A stretch of DNA of 64,000 bases from NCBI RefSeq assembly GCF_029023825.1, contig NZ_CP118957.1:639501-703500 (forward strand), given 5' to 3'. This DNA is from Enterococcus saccharolyticus subsp. saccharolyticus (lineage in GTDB: Bacteria; Bacillota; Bacilli; Lactobacillales; Enterococcaceae). A program made the translations under genes and the position numbers. Below, piece after piece: positions 60,619-64,000 of the stretch. The notes under the pieces are model-generated. The model was not told the DNA's origin and searched no databases. It worked only from the letters and a program-made list of their open reading frames with translations. Each line of letters begins with the position of its first letter. Position 1 is the stretch's first letter.

Positions 60619-62832
60619 ATGCGAATTATAGAGAAAATCAAGCAGTACTTTAAAAAGAAAAATTTGTCTACAATGAACAATCGCAAAAAAGTAGGAATTA
60701 TTCTCTTTACTACGAGTATTGGATTGTTCTTTTTATTTGTCACACGATTGAGCTATATTGTTATTGTCGGACAAGTGGCAGGAACTTCTTTAGAAGAAAA
60801 AACTCAGAACTTATATAAAGGAAGTCAAGTGATTAAGGCAAAACGTGGCACAATTTATGACCGAAACGGCGTAGCCATTGCAGAAGATGCAACATCTTAC
60901 TCTTTGTATGCGGTGTTGGATAAATCATATGAAAGTGGCAATAAAAAGTTATATGCCGAAGAAAAGAACTTTGACAAACTGGCAACAATTGTTTCAAACG
61001 TATTAAAAGGTCGTGTTCGTAAAACGACCGTTGAAAAAGTTTTAAATAGTGGTATAGAAAACGATAAATACCAAGTAGATATTCCCAACGGTAAAAACAT
61101 TACTTTACAAGAAAAACAAGCGATTGAAGAAGGAATGAAAAAACAGGGAATTCAAGGGTTGTATTTTGATGAACATCCATCGCGCATCTATCCAAACGGG
61201 GTATTTTCTTCGCATTTTATTGGGTATGCAGATATTCAAGTGAATAAAGAAACCAATAAAGAAGATTTATTAGGACGTATGGGATTAGAAGAAGTTTATA
61301 ATGATGTGCTAGCAGGGAAAGATGGAAAAATGACTTTCCAAAAAGATAATTTCCAAAATCCATTACCAGGGACAACGGCTGAAATTGAACCCGCACAAGA
61401 TGGGCAAGATATTTATACGACTTTGGATGTCCGCCTTCAAAGCTATTTAGAAACATTGATGGACGAAGCGGTCAAAAATATTCAAGCAGAAGATATTACC
61501 GCAGTATTGATGGAAGCAAAAACGGGTGAAGTTGTTGCTATGTCACAGCGACCAACGTTTAATCCTGAAACCAAAGAAGAGTTTACAGAAGATGACTTTA
61601 TCTGGCAAAATCTTTTTGCACAAGACAATTATGAACCGGGCTCAACCATTAAAATTCTAACAGTAGCAGGTGCCATTGATCAAGGCGTCTTTAATCCTAA
61701 TGAAACATATAGTACGGATGCCATTCGTATTGGCGATACCACAATTCGCGACTGGGATTTGGGTGAAAAAGGCTCATTAACCATGCGCCAAGCATTATCT
61801 TGGTCAAGTAATATCGGAATGGTGAAACTTGAACAAAGAATGCCGGATCGTTGGCAACGTTATTTGAAAGAGTTTGGTTTTGGTCGTAGTACTTATTCAG
61901 GTATTGCTGAAGAACATACTGGGAACTTACCAGAAGATAATATTGTCAGTCAGGCAATGTCTTCATTTGGTCAAGCAATCGGCGTCACGCAATTACAAAT
62001 GTTACAAGCCTTTACGGCGATTTCTAACGATGGTCAAATGTTAAAACCGCAATTTATTAAGAAAATTGTGAATCCGAAAACAGAAGAAGAAATGGTGACA
62101 CAAAAAGAAGTTGTAGGTCATCCAGTTTCCGCATCGGCTGCACAAGCGGTACGTGAATACATGCGTGATACAGCAGAAGACCCAGATTATGGGACTGCCT
62201 ATGGTCGTTATGATATTCCCGGGTACAATGTATCTGTTAAAACAGGGACTGCGCAAATTGCACGTGACGGTAGCTATCTATCGGGCGAAAGTGACTATTT
62301 GTATTCTTCAGTGGCGATGATTCCTTCTGAGGACCCTAAATATGTGATGTATGTGACAATGAAACGTCCAGATCATCAAGACGGTTCCATTATTCCAAGC
62401 ATTGCGACACCATTATTAAAACGTGCTATGGATTTATATGATGTCGATTTGGTAGAAGATCCCGATGAAACAAGTACAGAAATGATTACAGTCGAAGATT
62501 ATCGGAATTTAGATACTACCACCGCAGCTGAGTATGCACAAAGACGCGGTTTATCTGTTGTCGTTATCGGCAACGGGGATGAAGTTAAAAAGCAATCCAT
62601 TGAAAATGGTAAAAAAGTGATGCCATCTGAAAAACTGTTCCTCTTAACCAATGGTGATCAACGTTATATGCCTGATACGATTGGTTGGTCCAAAGCCGAC
62701 TTGATTAAACTAGGTGAATTATTAGATGTTGAGGTAACTTTTGAAGGAGAAGGATATTGTGTTGCGCAAAGTATCGCTCCATATGAAGCATTAACAGATA
62801 CCGGTTTAACGTTTACGTTGAAAGAAAATTAA
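60619..62832 (+). CDS. Division-specific penicillin-binding protein (PBP2x/FtsI type, PASTA)
   Basis: The 737-residue transpeptidase cross-links septal peptidoglycan. One N-terminal membrane anchor (about 27-48), a dimerisation domain beginning KRGTIYDRNG near 75, then the penicillin-binding domain with active-site S342TIK, S396SN and K541TG. Two PASTA domains close the protein (about 625-680 and 683-737). Context between ftsL and mraY identifies it as the FtsI/PBP2x homologue. All catalytic motifs are intact. Confidence 0.96.
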   Translation: MRIIEKIKQYFKKKNLSTMNNRKKVGIILFTTSIGLFFLFVTRLSYIVIVGQVAGTSLEEKTQNLYKGSQVIKAKRGTIYDRNGVAIAEDATSYSLYAVLDKSYESGNKKLYAEEKNFDKLATIVSNVLKGRVRKTTVEKVLNSGIENDKYQVDIPNGKNITLQEKQAIEEGMKKQGIQGLYFDEHPSRIYPNGVFSSHFIGYADIQVNKETNKEDLLGRMGLEEVYNDVLAGKDGKMTFQKDNFQNPLPGTTAEIEPAQDGQDIYTTLDVRLQSYLETLMDEAVKNIQAEDITAVLMEAKTGEVVAMSQRPTFNPETKEEFTEDDFIWQNLFAQDNYEPGSTIKILTVAGAIDQGVFNPNETYSTDAIRIGDTTIRDWDLGEKGSLTMRQALSWSSNIGMVKLEQRMPDRWQRYLKEFGFGRSTYSGIAEEHTGNLPEDNIVSQAMSSFGQAIGVTQLQMLQAFTAISNDGQMLKPQFIKKIVNPKTEEEMVTQKEVVGHPVSASAAQAVREYMRDTAEDPDYGTAYGRYDIPGYNVSVKTGTAQIARDGSYLSGESDYLYSSVAMIPSEDPKYVMYVTMKRPDHQDGSIIPSIATPLLKRAMDLYDVDLVEDPDETSTEMITVEDYRNLDTTTAAEYAQRRGLSVVVIGNGDEVKKQSIENGKKVMPSEKLFLLTNGDQRYMPDTIGWSKADLIKLGELLDVEVTFEGEGYCVAQSIAPYEALTDTGLTFTLKEN

Positions 62833-62849
62833 TTTAGGAGAGAAAAAGC

Positions 62850-63815
62850 ATGGAATGGACAAAAATGATTCTGCCACTTGCAAGTAGTTTTGGGATTACA
62901 GTGGCGACAATGCCGCTATTTATTGGGTACTTTCAAGCAAAAAAATATGGACAAGAAATTCGCGATGAAGGACCAAAATGGCACAACATCAAAGCAGGAA
63001 CACCAACAATGGGAGGTTTGGTTTTCTTAGTTGCTTCGATTATTACCGCACTTTGGGTGGGATTATGGCAACAACAATTAACACCTTCACTATTCATTCT
63101 ATTGTTTATCTTGGTACTTTATGGATTATTAGGTTTCTTAGATGATTTTATCAAGATTTTCAAAAAACGAAATATGGGATTAAATTCCTTACAAAAGTTA
63201 ATTGGTCAAATCGTCGGAGCAGTTGTTTTCTATTTGGTCTTCTTATATGAAGGAAATGCCAATGTATTAAATCTGTTTGGTCTTTCAGTACCTTTATCTT
63301 ATCTATATGGTTTGTTTGTCATTTTCTGGTTAGTCGGGTTTTCAAATGCAGTCAACTTAACGGATGGGATTGACGGATTGGTTTCAGGTTTAGGAACAAT
63401 CTCTTTTGGAACGTATGCCATTATTGCTTGGCACCAACAACAATATGACATATTAATTTTATGTTTAAGTGTGATTGGTGGATTGATTGGTTTCTTTTTA
63501 TACAATCATAAACCAGCAAAAATTTTCATGGGAGACGTTGGTTCTCTTGCGTTAGGTGGACTATTAGCAGCCATCTCTATCTTATTACATCAAGAATGGA
63601 CACTGCTTTTAATTGGACTTGTTTATGTCATTGAAACAGCAAGTGTCATGTTACAAGTAGCTTCTTTCAAATTAACAGGGAAACGTATTTTTAAAATGTC
63701 ACCCATTCATCATCATTTTGAAATGAGCGGTTGGACAGAATGGAAAATTGATAGTGTATTTTGGTTAGTAGCTTTAGGTTGCTCAGCTTTGACACTAGTC
63801 ATTTATTTTCTATAA
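62850..63815 (+). CDS. mraY: Phospho-N-acetylmuramoyl-pentapeptide-transferase
   Basis: Makes lipid I from UDP-MurNAc-pentapeptide and undecaprenyl phosphate. The 321-residue protein has about ten membrane segments. Catalytic loops: [17 protein letters not shown] near 91-107, [15 protein letters not shown] near 168-182, [11 protein letters not shown] near 227-237 and the HHHFEMSGW motif near 287-295. GGAGAG precedes ATG. Confidence 0.97.
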   Translation: MEWTKMILPLASSFGITVATMPLFIGYFQAKKYGQEIRDEGPKWHNIKAGTPTMGGLVFLVASIITALWVGLWQQQLTPSLFILLFILVLYGLLGFLDDFIKIFKKRNMGLNSLQKLIGQIVGAVVFYLVFLYEGNANVLNLFGLSVPLSYLYGLFVIFWLVGFSNAVNLTDGIDGLVSGLGTISFGTYAIIAWHQQQYDILILCLSVIGGLIGFFLYNHKPAKIFMGDVGSLALGGLLAAISILLHQEWTLLLIGLVYVIETASVMLQVASFKLTGKRIFKMSPIHHHFEMSGWTEWKIDSVFWLVALGCSALTLVIYFL

Positions 63816-63861
63816 TTAGTAAATAAGCGTTTGAAAGACACATTCGTAGGAGATGAATAAG

Positions 63862-64000
63862 ATGAAAACTATTACTGAATACAAAAATAAAAAAGTCCTT
63901 GTTTTAGGACTAGCAAAAAGCGGATTTAGTGCGGCCAAATTGTTACATGATTTGGGCGCACTTGTTACCGTTAATGACGGAAAACCATTTGAAGACAATC
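63862..64000 (+). CDS. murD: UDP-N-acetylmuramoylalanine--D-glutamate ligase (5' part only)
   Basis: The first 46 codons of murD, cut by the right edge. The start [21 protein letters not shown] shows the N-terminal Rossmann-like UDP-binding domain of MurD with its GxxxSG motif. TAGGAGATG lies upstream. Order after mraY agrees with the conserved cluster. Confidence 0.92.
   Translation, partial: MKTITEYKNKKVLVLGLAKSGFSAAKLLHDLGALVTVNDGKPFEDN

Noticed and set aside
1-64000. Prophage, insertion sequences, CRISPR arrays, defence islands or an origin
   Set aside because: No transposase, integrase, phage structural gene, cas gene, repeat array or DnaA-box cluster was seen; gene content is largely housekeeping.

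Overview
The window is ordinary chromosomal DNA of a low-GC Gram-positive bacterium of the Lactobacillales, most like Enterococcus or a close Enterococcaceae relative. The basis is gene order and protein character (dnaX-ybaB-recR-tmk-darA-holB-ricT-yabA-rsmI; a sigma-54/LevR-type mannose PTS operon with a DUF956 gene; pepQ-yqhY-nusB-folD-xseAB-ispA-tlyA-argR-recN; the mra/division cluster), strong GGAGG ribosome sites and TATAAT promoters with 16-18 bp spacers. I see no prophage, insertion sequence, CRISPR array or rRNA operon, and only one tRNA gene. Species assignment is inference.

Layout. 1-1.65 kb (minus): an SPFH membrane-scaffold protein and a zinc-ribbon partner like YdjI/YdjG. 1.7-8.6 kb: replication, repair and nucleotide genes. 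8.6-12.7 kb: dinB with a near-consensus SOS box, convergent with anaerobic ribonucleotide reductase nrdDG, which carries two NrdR boxes. 12.8-16.9 kb: a BceAB-type ABC exporter without its usual two-component system, a MerR regulator and a short-chain dehydrogenase. 16.9-20.9 kb: M42 peptidase, metallo-beta-lactamase-fold hydrolase, lipoate ligase, aldo/keto reductase. 20.9-22.4 kb: a 37-residue membrane peptide plus a beta-helical lipoprotein behind an OmpR-family-like repeat. 22.4-24.0 kb: a decayed stretch, then a zinc-finger gene and methionine aminopeptidase behind a perfect 17-bp inverted repeat. 24.1-25.8 kb (minus): archaeal-type prolyl-tRNA synthetase with a proline T-box. 25.9-32.6 kb: trmR, tRNA-Arg(UCU), MarR/nitroreductase/DUF1304, a DUF3267 protease-like protein, an amino-acid ABC transporter without ATPase, a GNAT pseudogene and a SulP transporter without STAS.

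33-37.9 kb: leuABCD with a CodY box, a leader peptide ending in five leucine codons and an attenuator. 37.9-39.1 kb: L21 leader, rplU, prp (the protease that trims L27) and rpmA. 39.1-39.7 kb: a small unknown gene and a promoter-to-terminator interval that is either an RNA gene or a decayed gene. 39.7-41.9 kb: SIMPL protein, lipid kinase, GNAT. 41.9-48.7 kb: LevR/ManR-type activator, sigma-54 promoter with a duplicated upstream repeat, mannose-family PTS (extra IIB, IIAB, IIC, IID) and manO. 48.8-57.9 kb: GlsB-like protein, M24 peptidase, the yqhY-nusB-folD-xseAB-ispA-tlyA block and argR-recN. 57.9-64 kb: DUF4044 (minus), DUF3397 and mraZ-rsmH-ftsL-pbp-mraY-murD (murD cut by the window end).

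The most useful second-look items are the leu leader with CodY site, the sigma-54 promoter with duplicated repeat, the small membrane peptide/lipoprotein operon, the 17-bp inverted repeat before the zinc-finger/map pair, the archaeal-type ProRS T-box unit, and the orphan transcription unit at 39.37-39.67 kb. I did not find a clearly new multi-gene system; most of the window is housekeeping.
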